Assembly (NCBI GenBank): GCA_022113835.1
Contig: JAILWY010000005.1
Span: 9,938,501-10,002,500, forward strand
Source of the DNA: Atopsyche davidsoni
Taxonomy: Eukaryota; Arthropoda; Insecta; Trichoptera; Hydrobiosidae
Length of the DNA: 64,000 nt
Direction: 5' to 3'
The position numbers were made by a program, and so were the translations under genes. The number at the start of each line of letters is the position of its first letter. The first letter of the stretch is position 1. Below the pieces are notes generated by a model, which saw only the letters and a program-made list of their open reading frames with translations, made no database searches and was not told the DNA's origin. This document shows, one piece after another, positions 48,678-60,078 of this stretch.

Positions 48678-51600
48678 CTGCAACCGAGAGGACCGGTCAG
48701 AGTCCTCGAGAACGCTCTCGACTTCGAGATTCACTCCTCGGCAAGCTTTTCCTTGCAAATTTATTCTCAGGGGAACACACAATACTCAATACAAGTACTC
48801 TCACTAAAACGTGCATAGACAGGTACTACCGTCAACTCTTTCATGTTTGGACCTAACTACCTACCTAACTCGGTGCAGCTTGAACGGTCCATCAATATCA
48901 CAAATATTTTTATTACGAAAGCGACCTTTTTTCTCCATAATCTTTAATCTACGATCGATTCCCTCGTGCGTGACGTCTCTGTGCCAATTCATTTTTTAAT
49001 ATTTAATTTTTTTTTTAAATTGGAGCAAGTAGGTCCAATCGAGTTTTCAGCAGCCCCGAGCCCAGATTCCAACACCCGCGGGCCACGATCCACGGGGGCG
49101 ACGAGCGATCACCCGACCGGGGACCCGCACGGGGTATAGAGCGGATAGAAGTTGCGATAGACGAGCTCCGGCATCTACTATCTACGAGAATCTACCAGCT
49201 GGTCGGCGACGCCGTCACAAAATGCAAATCTCGGGTTTGTCCTTGTTTTGGGTATTGCGGATGTTCTCGGGAGTGGGCCGCGGCGCGCTCCTCCCGTCTG
49301 TAAATAGCGGTACCGGCGGCGGAGAGAGCTCTCGCCGGGAAGTTCATTCGATCGGGAGTGAGGCCGAGGCGAGAGTCCGGCGCACTCCAGGGCCAGGGCC
49401 GGCCGATGGAGGAGACCGCGGCCAGATGCGCGGCGGGGCGGGGCGGGGCGGGGGCGCGCCCACCTCCCAGGTGCTCGGCTCCTTCGCTGGAGGCGGTCGC
49501 GTTCCGATCCGACGAGTGCGCCGTGTGTAGCGTTACTCCATTTTCACCCGTTGTATGGTAAACACACGAGCAGGCGTCAATCACCAGAGAGACCGTTGAG
49601 ATAGTGCGAAACGTGAGATAAATTAACGCTAGTTATTAGGAAGTGTCGACCCCGAGGGAGGGACGCCAGTTGCTGTAGCGCGCGATGGCGACCGTGGCCT
49701 TTGCTTGCAGAGCTCGGCCTGCGAGATGTGACCTTTCCGGCCGCTCGTTATGCAGAGCGGGGAGTTATTGACCTTTGTCGCGATAAAAACTGGAAGCTCC
49801 GTCGACTTATTTTTATCCCATTGAAAAATTAAACGGGCCCCGCGCCGAGACCCCCCGGCCTGCCCCCCGACCTGTCCCCGGCCGCCGGCTCTGCGGAAGT
49901 AGATCTAAATTTAAGTCCCGCGCGGGAAACAAAGCAAAATGGCGCCTAATTGTGAGGGACGGGCGGCCATCAGCCGTCGCGCTAATGCTCCCCGGTGTCC
50001 CTCGCCGATCGGGTCGATCGCTTCGCCGGAAGCGACGATCCGATGGACAAGTCTGCGCGGATCGTCACGGATGACCGGGACGCGAGGAGGCGAAACTCGC
50101 CACCATGTGCGATTTATTTTTTATAAGGTTCGGGACCTTGCATTTGCGAACACGCTTCTAACCGGGATGAGTTTAATCTGACAGAAGTTGGTGGGATGTT
50201 TGGTTGTGGCCTTCGAATTGGCAAGGAAATCGTAGAAACCTTGCCGGAGGAGTCAGACCTCCCCCTTGTCGGTCTCGTTATTCGAGGATCCCGAGTGAGG
50301 GCCTTCCGATATGCTCATCTTCATTCGGCATTTCTAATTTCATCTTGTCCCTGTGCGATAGAATGAGCAGCTACGGGCCGAGTGCGGGGCGGAAGCGTCC
50401 CGGCTGCGACACGGCGGGGGCCCAGTGTTTTACAATTCGACCGAGGAGACAAATTACCGAGCCCGGGCGGATGTCATGGCGAAAGTAGAAGGATGATTCG
50501 TTTAATATTCCCGACGGAAGTTCTTCGTCCCGAGCGAGGTTCAAGGGATAACTTGATCTTGAGTAAAAAAAAAAAAAAAAAACGATTTGCCTACTGTACG
50601 CACATTATGTAAGCGTAGTATTATGCATTCCGAATAAAAAGTAGGCAGGGCGCCCGGAAGAGGATAAAGTCCGGCTTTGATTCCGAGAAGTGAGAAGAGA
50701 ACTTCATTTGGAAAGTAAATTCTCGCGCTTTGGGCATTTTAAAATAACGCAGGTTATGAAACGCGCACCAATGCCGACGAGTTGTGACCGATGATTGTGG
50801 AACGGTGATGGTGACGCCGAGCCAGGGCTGAGGCGTCGGTCATTCAGACGATCATCAATATATAATATGTAAATATAAATAAATCCTTAGAAATTACAAT
50901 TTCTCTCCTTCGACCACCATTAGCACATTTTTGAACAATTCTATTTAAATACTGATCATACATAAATAACTTCATGTATGGAGGATGGTGAATGTGTTTA
51001 ACGAATTGTGATTTTTCATTTTTTCGGCGTTTCGGTTCCCGTGGTGGGACCATCTTCGGGGATCAATTCAATTGGAATAAATCCTAAATTTACAAACTAG
51101 CTGCCGCATAAAGGGCGCGAGGAGCTCGCTCGGAACGCGCGACACGTCGCACATCACTTTATTGGAGTCGGGAAGTTGCTCGGTGAATACAGAATAATAA
51201 GCCTATATCCTATGCATAACTCAACTGCACACGGAATGTGAATCTTCGGTTTACCCGAGCGGTGGGAAGCGCCGAGGTAGAGTCCGGTATTCTCCCAAGT
51301 ATAAGTATCTATTAAATATATTATTTCATAAATTAATATCTATTAAACCAAGGTTTTCAATCCTGAATGTCACGATTACCTTGGGTGTATATTCTACGTC
51401 CCCCACCAGCATACAACATAATCCAATAAATTTTTCATACATCAAAATAGCAAAAGTTCCCTCTCCCCGAGTGAAGCTCCAACAGGGTGGACAGATGGAG
51501 TACGGTGCTGGTCTTAAGAATTTTTTTTCGAAACCACCTTGTATGTTGGTTAATCAACGGAAAACGTCAATTTAAGGGAAGGATACTGTTTTGTAGAATC

Positions 51601-52169
51601 ATTGCGTTAAATTACGTAAGTCCCGACCTGGAAGACACGCCGACAGTCATTAGCATCTGCAAAGGTCGCGGAGTAAACGGGTGACCTAAAAAGTGTTCAT
51701 GCTGCAATTTGTACAGCTGATAAGCATGAGTGGCACTCGGTAATATTTTCAGCTAAATCTAAAGTGGCAGTTGCCAAAAAATATGGCTAATAATATATAT
51801 ATCAATGAATTATTTCGAAGACATGCAATGAATTTCACTTCTATAGACGTGGCAGCTGCGAGTTTCGTGTTCTCAGTAACGTGAAAATATTTCATACAAA
51901 TAGTCACAGCGGATTCCGAGAATGCAAACGGCGCAATTATTATTGCAGGTGCAAGAGGTCAATGACGTCATAAGTGCACGAAAATAATCTGTCCAGTTGC
52001 AAGTTTGCATGCAACTTCTCGCGACGGCCGCTAATAGAAGTGGAATACGAATATTGAGCCGCGTCATCTCTGCATGTGAGGTTTCGATCATATCACTTGA
52101 AACCTTATCGCAAAAGGGTATAATGAAGCTACTGTCTTTGACCCTTCTTGCTTTTAGGAATTTGAAGAT
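48678..52169. other. Tetraspanin upstream intron or flank with GC islands
   Basis: GC-rich islands lie at about 49.05-50.5 and 51.05-51.3 kb, with no recognised protein on either strand. They could include the tetraspanin promoter and first exon, but I could not find the expected CVKYL-type codons. Confidence 0.45.
50563..50582 (+). repeat. Poly(A) tract
   Basis: About 18 A in a row at the end of the 49.0-50.5 kb GC island. No retrotransposon body is recognised upstream. Confidence 0.7.
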
Positions 52170-52330
52170 AAAGACCCCTACACACGCTGCTACACAACTA
52201 AAAAGGGTAACTAACCAATAGCGTCCTTGTTTAGCGTTATTTATCTAGGCTAAACTATAAAAAACGCACAAAATAAAGAGGCGCTATTGGCTGATAGCAA
52301 ATCGGTTCCAACGTGTGTTGCCTGCTTTAC
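52170..52330. mobile_element. Short inverted-repeat element copy
   Basis: The left part CTACACACGCTGCTACACAA with ACCAATAGCGTCC, and the right part GGCGCTATTGGCTG with AACGTGTGTTG, are inverted relative to each other across ~100 bp. The words match those of the 11.4 kb array and the 55 kb copies. Confidence 0.6.
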
Positions 52331-52838
52331 AGATCATTTGATTAATTTCACGCAAACCTATGGCCTTCTTAAACCAGAAAAACTCGAATACTATAATATA
52401 AGCACAGCCGCAACTGCCTCTGACCGCTTCGATCCACGCTTGCCTGTCTATCTTTCCCTTGAGACATCTCTTTCCAACCTGAGTATTTTATGGACTTTTG
52501 AGTTACTAAAAAAAATGGTTTTCGTTATGTAACGATTTAAAAAAATGATGTCTCGTTGGTGTCGGTTTGAGATTTATTCCGACTATTGCTTTTCACAGCT
52601 GCCTGCCGAGGCGCGCGGACTGATAATACTGTTTATTATTATAACAAGCATGGCATACTACAAGTAGCGAGGAGGTCTCAAATGAGGTCCCAAGGCGAAT
52701 GAATAGCTGAAATGAACTCGACCGGCAATTTTTATGACTTCACAGTATAAATTTTACTGGCGAGAACATTTGTGAATATTGTTATTTTTTCAGCTGTCTC
52801 TACCGACCGATTGAATAATAAAAATTGAATGGCAGTAT

Positions 52839-53283
52839 TTAAAAAAAATGCTGGGTAAGTTCAGACTGGTGACTTTTATACAAAAACGGACACTTCTTCA
52901 AGGCAAGTCCTGTTACTCGTATGTGTTCAATTCTTGTCAATCGAGCAAACGGATTGTATTTCAACTGATTCTTCTTTTGATGCCTCTCCTCATATGAGGT
53001 TGGTGACCGTTTCATGGGACATATTTCTATCCTCACTAATTCCATTACAAACATCCTCCTTCCATTACCCCCTTCTTTTCCTTCGATTTTTTCTTGGACA
53101 ATCAGCTGTAGGCATCTTTACCAACGGCAGGAGTTCTCTTTCTCTGCGCATTCCGTGCAAGACTCTCTCATTTGTGACGCGGTCAACCCATGGTATTTTA
53201 AGGATTCTCCTATACAGCCACATTTCTGCCGCCTCAATTCTTCGCATATAAGCTGGCTTGATTGTCCAAGCTTCAATTCATAA
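52839..53283 (-). mobile_element. RTE-like LINE 3' fragment
   Basis: The minus strand encodes MRRIEAAEMWLYRRILKIPW followed by DRVTNERVLHGM, the well-known region C-terminal to the reverse transcriptase of RTE-type LINEs (L-E-x-F-E-M-W-C-Y-R-R-M-L-R-I-x-W). About 190 bp later comes a terminal TVTNLI-stop followed by GAGGAGAGGC. Internal deletions and frameshifts make it non-functional. Its 3' end matches two other copies in this window (9545 and 57770). Confidence 0.78.
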
Positions 53284-53774
53284 AGGAGAACTGAGAAGAC
53301 ATAACTTATGAGAGATCATTCAATATACATCGTTTATTATGCGAATTGACTACGTTGATAAGACGAATGAGCTGTTATTATTAGCGCTAAATACTAATGA
53401 TAGTAATAGTAATAGCCGGATTTTTTAAAATTTATTATTTATATTCATGTGTTATAAATTACGTAAGATTAAATGTCTTGTCTATACAGTTTAGGTATGT
53501 ATGCCGAGATGATGTGCAATACTAACAATTACCGTACAGAGGCGCGCTTTCGAGCCGAGAGATAATGGAGTAGACACATTGTAGATAGGGGCGCTCTAAT
53601 CTTGCTTGTATCAGCAGCTTCTTACGTTTTTATATAATTTGTCACACTATTGGCTTTGTGATAACTCAGACAGACGGCCATCTTGTTGATCGTCTCCCGG
53701 CCTCGTTAGCAGCCCCACAAGAGACTAACGAGCCGGGGAGGGTGGCACGGGGGCTGCGCGGAGTCAGCCGAGAG

Positions 53775-53789
53775 TTAGGTTAGGTTAGG
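53775..53789 (+). repeat. Three TTAGG units (insect telomere-type pentamer)
   Basis: TTAGGTTAGGTTAGG followed by GG occurs just after a GC-rich stretch with an 8-bp inverted repeat (CTCGTTAG/CTAACGAG near 53703-53732). Three units are too few to claim a telomeric origin. Confidence 0.5.
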
Positions 53790-54105
53790 GGTTGATTTGG
53801 ACACTTTCAAACATACAAATTTATAAACAGTATCTTCTTTGAATTGATAAGTAATTTACATACTTGAAACCATTATGCATGTTTATTAATACTAATATTC
53901 GAAAAAATCACTAAAGCCACACAAAAATGTACGAGTGTGAAAAACTGGTTTTTGAAAATATTGATGTCGTCAAGAAAATCTATTAACAAAGTATAATAAG
54001 TGCTCTTAAAATATCAAACAATTTGTCACCGTTGGTTCTTCTCCATATGATATCCGAGAGCACGATCAGTATGGAAAATTATATTTTTGGAGTAGGCGTC
54101 TAGAG

Positions 54106-54544
54106 CAGGGGTGGGGAACTTTTATTGTAGGAAGGCCCCATTCATTTGGCTGCACTAAAAAATCTTATATATTTTATAAGTAAGTTATTTTGTAAAATTC
54201 AAACGTTTAACTTGGATGACTGCTATGCCCACTTTTTATATAAATCATTGAATATTTGGTTGCTGTTGAGGTTCTACAGTTTAATCTGATCCCTTTAATT
54301 GGTGTCGACTATTTGGGGCGCCCTGATTTGGGTTAAGTAGCAGAATGTAGATTCACAGTAATAGGGGGTTGAAAACCAAGTAAGATTATTTCAGACATAC
54401 TAATTGTGTCGCGAAAGTTATATTGCGTTGTCTAAATTTCAATAATTACTTTAGAATGCTACTTGTCTGCGAGATAATTCATTTCGTGCATAATCATTTA
54501 GGTCGCATTTTAGGGGCTAGAAGACCGCGGGTTCCTCACGCCTG
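54106..54544 (+). mobile_element. hAT-like non-autonomous DNA element (about 439 bp)
   Basis: The left end CAGGGGTGGGGAACTTTT and the right end, read in reverse, CAGGCGTGAGGAACCCGCGG form imperfect terminal inverted repeats of the hAT type (CAGGGGTGGGCAA-like). The flanking 8-mers (GTCTAGAG and GACTTATG) match at only four positions, so any target-site duplication has decayed. No transposase is encoded. Confidence 0.72.
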
Positions 54545-55004
54545 GACTTATGGATCCAAATTATAATTATTCGTTCTGAAGCAAGCGTGCGTGTGCCAGA
54601 GATGAAACAAGTACCCGTTGTATCTGATTCAAAGATGATTAATTTATCCGATGAGGTCCATCGGCCGATACTCAGTCAACAGTTGTCGGACGATCGTTGT
54701 TTCAGATGATTTATGTTATGCTATTTTGTGAAAGACTGTATTCAGATGTTAGTCGTGTGCTACTTTTGGAAAACCGACGGAAATGTATATTTTTTTTTGT
54801 TTCAGTTTTGAAATTCTAAAAGAGAAAAGCCGTCGTTTTGCCGTTGAATCTTCCGACTTCATAATGATGCAAAGCCCTATTTTGGTATATTTTACTACAA
54901 CTGTACACCCCTAACGAATCAATACCTTAAATTCGAAGGCGTTTGGCAAACTCCCTGTTTACATCGCATCTTGCCGATTCTCACGGGATACAGTAATTCA
55001 AACT

Positions 55005-55262
55005 ATTCAGTCGTCACAGCTTGCAACCGATTTGCAAATGACCAATAGCGTTCAAATAAGAGGACGCTACTGGCTGTCGCAAGTTGTGTCACTGCATGCT
55101 TAAAGGTTTCACACCCGCAGCGACACATATAAAACCAGCCAATGGCGTCCCTTAATTTTGGGTGTTTTTTTTTTTTATAGTTTTGTCTAAAGGTCTCCAC
55201 ACGCGTTGCAACAATCGTGACAAGGCAAAACCACCCGAAATAAAGGGTAGCTGCAAGTTAAA
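55005..55262. mobile_element. Two adjoining copies of the short inverted-repeat element
   Basis: GACCAATAGCGTTC and GGACGCTACTGGCTG face each other, followed by TTGTGTCACTGCATGC. A second unit (CACACCCGCAGCGACACA, CCAATGGCGTCC, AATTTTGGGTGTTTTTT, CCACACGCGTTGCAAC) follows directly. Core and ends match the 18.4 kb copy. Confidence 0.6.
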
Positions 55263-55512
55263 TTTACCTGCATGGGTAAATAAATACGCATCCTGATTAA
55301 CATTAATCTAAAATTAATATAATTGAATGGTGCGCGTCTCGGCTAAACATCAATAGATTTTAAAAATAATAATAACCAGCTTTGGATATAAAAATGCTTC
55401 ACTTGTTACTTTAATTAAAAAAGTCCAGTGTTTGCAAATCATTAAATATTGATTAGCCCGAGCATATTAGTTCATATGTAGAATATGATTATTAAAGATT
55501 CTCACTAAATTG

Positions 55513-55665
55513 CAGTGGCTCGTTAGCATAGTTGGATAAATGCACCGGCCATGAAAGCTTGGGGATGTGGGTTCGAATCCCTCACAAGTCATGATGATAT
55601 TTTCTGAGAGTTTTCTTTAATCGTTTTCAATGTGTGAAAAAATATGCTTAATCACATAGCTGCAA
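55513..55665 (+). mobile_element. tRNA-derived SINE
   Basis: An RNA polymerase III A box (TAGCATAGTTGG, 55524-55535) and B box (GGTTCGAATCC, 55570-55580) are 34 bp apart, as in a tRNA. The rest does not fold into a normal tRNA, and a tRNA-unrelated tail (CATGATGATATTTTCTGAGA...) follows. The same tail occurs at 13780-13850, showing a dispersed family. Confidence 0.82.
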
Positions 55666-55775
55666 GTTGGTGGCGCGATTTGTGGCTACGGGTGTAGAGG
55701 CCTTATAGTAAACAACGCAACGCAGGACGCCATCGGCTGTTGTGTCGCGACACGTGTGGAGGCCTTTAATCTCGA
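55665..55775. repeat. Inverted-repeat element fragment
   Basis: Contains GGCCTTATAGTAAACAACGC, GACGCCATCGGCTGTTGTGT and CGCGACACGTGTGGAGGCC, words shared with neighbouring copies. It abuts the SINE and the GC island at 55.8 kb. Confidence 0.45.
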
Positions 55776-55853
55776 CGACACAGACACATGTGGCGGAGAC
55801 CATCTGCCGCGGGGGGGGGCACGTGACAGAACAGCACGACGCGGCCGGCGGGG

Positions 55854-55912
55854 CTGCGGGCCTGCGGGGCTGCGGGGCTGCGGGGCTGCGGGGCTGCGGG
55901 GCCTGCGGGGCG
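55854..55912 (+). repeat. 8-bp repeat CTGCGGGG, about 7 units
   Basis: A G-rich tandem array with two unit-length variants, next to a run of nine or more G at about 55810. It forms part of the 55.8-56.0 kb GC island. Confidence 0.85.
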
Positions 55913-56424
55913 TGCTCGGGCGGGCGCGCTCCTGCGGGATCGATAGCGCCCCTCGCTCCGCGCCCTTCCCGCCTCGGCCAGACGCGCCCACCCACTCCTG
56001 GACGCGGGCGCTGCACCGGCAATCTCGACGCAAATACCCGACAAGCGTTACAAACTAGTCTGGGAGTATGATTTCATACGTTCACATCTGGGCATGTGAA
56101 ACTATTATATAGGCCTGTTTAATATTTTATACATAATAGCATTCTCCAACGAGACTCAATAAATTAATAAATACACAGGAAATTCAACGCATAAAATATT
56201 GTTACATTATTACGGTGTAAATAAGCTTACCGTTTGAATTGAAATTATGCAAGTTTTACTACATTCCCATTTTATATTTAATACCATTATTTTTTTGTCA
56301 TTGGATAAAACAAGTATCAGATGAATAAGATTGCTCTTTACTTAGTGATCTCCAATTCAAAGCGACCGAAACGAATATAAACACAAAACTACACGTGACT
56401 ACTGTCTCCCCAAAAGTGAACCCC

Positions 56425-56510
56425 ACTCCACCCGCAGCGACACAACTCGCGACGAATTCGCAATCCCCGTTATTTTCGGTGATTTTTGTGGTTCAAGTGG
56501 ACGCGATTAT
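56425..56510. repeat. Inverted-repeat element fragment
   Basis: CCACCCGCAGCGACACAACT followed by CGCGACGAATTCG and TTATTTTCGGTGATTTTTGT gives one arm and a diverged core of the family. Confidence 0.4.
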
Positions 56511-59500
56511 TTTATTTATATTATATCAGAATTTAAAAAAAAAAAAATAAATAAATAAAAGCAGAGTTCATCAAACTCCCGAACGCACCGATCGATCTAA
56601 TTAGCGCGGATCCAAAAGTGACGCCGGGCGCGCGCGGCCTTGATTCCAGAAATAAGAAGCACTCATTATTTCCTATGCTCTCCGCTCGTCTCGCTCCCTC
56701 ACCTATTCACCCCTGACCGCGAGAGAGACGGCAGTCGCCTGTCGCCCCGCCGCCCCACGCGTGACGTCACCCACGCCCCGGCAGGGACGCATTTCCATCC
56801 CGAGAGCTCTTACAATAATCGTCAAAATAAAAACGCAATATACATAACCATATATTTACATAATATTGGAAATATAAAATCTTATAAATAGAAAGAGGCG
56901 TAGGCGATACCTACGTAGATATTCTAAATCAATCTACACTGACAAATACTTGACAAAGACGTATGTGGGCAGTTGTCTCTCAGAGGTAGTGAAGTACGTG
57001 CACTCTTAAATATTTATCCTTGTTATTCAGTCCTTGGTTGTTCTTCAACTCGTGCTATGAACATTTTTCCCTTCACAAACTCAATAACCTAAGCCACATC
57101 TTGTAACCCGCACAACATGCGCCAGGACCAAGGGACAGTCACACATCGTACTGCAAGCATAACCCTAACAACTATTGTAAATTAAAATAATAAAATAAAG
57201 CGTTACTTGCGTATTCTAAAATATATGAGTTAACGCATAAGCCAATTGACTTATCTGAAGAGGATCCTATTTGACCGCCTGTAGTTACTAGTGTACAAAA
57301 ACCACATGCAAATTACTTTGAGCGATGCAAAATACGTGATTTCATATAATATCAAATGCAAAATGAATATTCGGCTTCGGCTGATAAAAATAATCATGCT
57401 GATTCTAATGTGGCGACTCGTTTCCACATCCGAACTGACCAATACGAAAATGCTTTACGTACAATCATAAAATAAAACTTTTACTTTTCATTTATCCAAT
57501 TTAATGAAATCAGTCCCTTCCGACATCTAATTGGCAGCGCGTCTACGTAAATTCATCCCACATGATGCGGGACGTGGGGTCACCCTGATTACACGTGCAC
57601 GCGTGTGGCACACCCTTTAGGCGGTTGGCCAGCACACCAGGAGACATATTATCAATCTTGGGGAAACGGTCTTAAATCACTACGAAAAAGACCACCAGAA
57701 GAAATGAACAATTTCATTCCCTGTCTGAGGTACTTTTGTAAGACTGGCCCAGAATAAATGTGTTCAAAGCAATGGTCACCGACCTCCTCAGAGGAAAGCC
57801 ACTCGAAGAAGTCCGAGATAAAGTAAACATAAATAATACAAATATAGCCAATAATGTGCAATGATTTCGAGGCGTGTATTATTAGTATGAAGATTTATTT
57901 TTATTTCTGGCGGATAAGAACAAGCATCATACATGAATCGAGAGTGATAATTAGCCTGTTGCTTTGTTTTAAAATTATATGCACAACATAAACAGAAATA
58001 CGATTGGTAATGCATGGTAATACACAAGAGAGCTATATTTATGTTTGCAGCTTCAAGCGATAGAATCACCGTCAGTAAAAATAGAGTGTTGAGCATAACT
58101 TGACGAGACTATGCGATCATCGAATATAATAAGCAATGTGCATTGCGGTGACGTAGTTCAATGATGATACGTGAAAATTGTCACATGTTTATTCATCTGA
58201 CCGTAAAAAATATTATATAATTGTATAAAGAGTTTATACTTCATATAAGTGTATGCTTGACTATATTATATCAAAATAGAAAGTTATTTGTGAAGAAAAA
58301 AAAATGTATATTGCATTATAATTTACAGCACACGTGAAATCTAACGGTTGTACAATGATCTAATGATATAAAAATGGTTTTATTTACCCAAAATATGAGG
58401 TTGATTAGTACCAAAAGGTACTTAACCACACCGGAACACCCTGACAGCCCCATTGTGAAATAAACAACACACAAATGTCACAACACAGAAAACTTGGCAC
58501 AACAGACAGATTTATTACACTTTATCACTGATGTATCACAATACAACACGATTGAGACTTTTCTGAACAGTTATCCTTTCATGGAATTGGGTGGAGTCCA
58601 ATAGCGTTCGTATACCAGAATTTTGTTGAGATAATCAACAGATTTATCAACCCACGACCTCTCGCCTCCAAGACTCGTTTATATTTACAAACGAAGTGAA
58701 GAACGTACAAGTTATTTGGAAGTCAGAACTGGTATACAAACTTTACAATATTATTCAGTTTGGCCACTTGTACGACTAGAAATAAATAAATAAATTTAAC
58801 CTCAAAGCAACTTAAAAATATTAATTTAAATAAAATATACTGTAAACTTATCGCATGTACACTTTGTGTTTTAAAATATATTTTAGTTTTTATCACTATT
58901 CAGAAAAAAACAATTTTACATAATTATATTAAAAAAATCAAAATCAAATAACTTATTTTTCTTTTTAAATTTGATAAAATTCTTGGAGTGATTTATTATT
59001 TTTACACAATTTAAATGAACGTTTTTGATAGAATATATCAAAAGTGGATAATTGTGCTTATGGTATTCTGTGTAATAGTTTATGGGCTTGAATCTCGAAT
59101 TAACACTCCGTTGTCTCTGGTTTACCAGTATGAAATCAACTGGCGGCCTATAGCTAGCTGTCAAATTATATTAAATGTTTTTTTCTATATCTTAATATTA
59201 CGATCTAGTTTATTTTTTTAATTTATAATAACTGACACCTCTGATTTTACACCGTGACTTTTTGAAAAAATACGTTTATTATATTCAATCTTACTTATTT
59301 TTTTCCCCTTCTGCATATCTAATAATTACCTGTCTTATATATATATTTATTCGTACTTAAAGTCATTTCGATGCGGTTTTTCCGTTTTATGTGCTCTCGT
59401 TTTTTATAATACCCATGTTCTAATTTGTAACATCTCCTTTCGCATGAAGTGCGATTTTCGATAGTTTTTATTTGTAATTATTTCAAACGCTACGACTCCC

Positions 59501-59559
59501 TCCCCGCCGAAGAAAAATGTGATTAAAATATTAATATACGTAGAATAGTGTTTTCAGTG
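56511..59559. other. Popeye gene upstream region
   Basis: A GC-rich patch at 56.6-56.8 kb is followed by AT-rich DNA with a LINE remnant at 57.7 kb. Any 5' UTR exon of the Popeye gene should lie here; none can be identified. Confidence 0.4.
57640..57830 (+). mobile_element. Probable LINE 3' remnant (RTE-like tail)
   Basis: ATGGTCACCGACCTCCTCAG at 57770-57789, followed by AGGAAAGCCACTCGAAGAAG, resembles the MV(A/T)(N/D)LL tail seen at 9545 and on the minus strand near 53.0 kb. The preceding ~120 bp has no intact frame. Confidence 0.5.
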
Positions 59560-60078
59560 ATGTTCTTTCTAAGTGCCTTAACCGCCGGATTCGCAGACGA
59601 CCATACGAATGGCTCGCACGATTCTCTATCTACGTCCGCAGCCTCCTTTGACCCCTCGGACTACTCGTCAGCGTCTCCGCTAGAAGAGTACTCCTCAACC
59701 GACATGGGGCTCATGGAGGCATCAACGTACGCCATCTCTCCGGAACTTAACTACACACTGTATGACAAGAATTTCATATCAGCAGTGTTCGGAGTGAACT
59801 ATTGTTCCAAGTGGCGTCAGGCCAACCACATCTACTTCCAGCTGGCAAATGCGTTCTTCTTCTTGTCATATCTAGCACCTAATGGCACATATGGAATGCT
59901 ATTCCTTCGAAGCACCTTGATGGTGGGCTGTGGTTTCACGGCGCTTTGGGCTTGGACCATAGAGTGCTTCTTGGATGCCGTGGTGTGGAATATTGTGTTC
60001 GTACTCATCAATCTACTCCACATCTGCGTTTTGCTCTTCTACCTGCGACCCATTAAGTTCTCCAAGGAAGTAGAAGAG
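59560..60078 (+). CDS. Bves: Popeye-domain protein (POPDC/Bves), first recognised coding exon (partial)
   Basis: Popeye proteins are three-pass membrane proteins with a cytoplasmic cAMP-binding Popeye domain. This exon gives 173 codons from the first ATG and ends phase 0 at a GTATGT donor (60079). A Ser/Asp/Thr-rich extracellular N terminus with N-glycosylation sequons (NGS, NYT) leads to the family block WRQANHIYFQLANAFFFLSY. Three hydrophobic segments follow (LANAFFFLSYLAP; FLRSTLMVGCGFTALWAW; VVWNIVFVLINLLHICVLL), ending YLRPIKFSKEVEE. This matches the POPDC pattern of transmembrane helices followed by RP(V/I)K. A polypyrimidine-AG two bases before the ATG could be an acceptor, so a 5' UTR exon is likely further upstream. 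No following exon with the Popeye domain was recognised up to 64000, so the gene probably continues beyond the window. Confidence 0.87.

Noticed and set aside
48288..48818. 176-codon open frame on + across the tetraspanin exon
   Set aside because: It is antisense to a clearly recognised tetraspanin exon; GC-rich coding DNA commonly leaves the opposite strand open.
55513..55590. Functional tRNA gene
   Set aside because: A and B boxes are present but acceptor and anticodon stems do not pair convincingly and a shared non-tRNA tail follows, so it is a SINE.
56925..56965. FVKYL-like codons on the minus strand as the missing tetraspanin first exon
   Set aside because: The frame stops two codons later and no donor site or helix-1 sequence follows.
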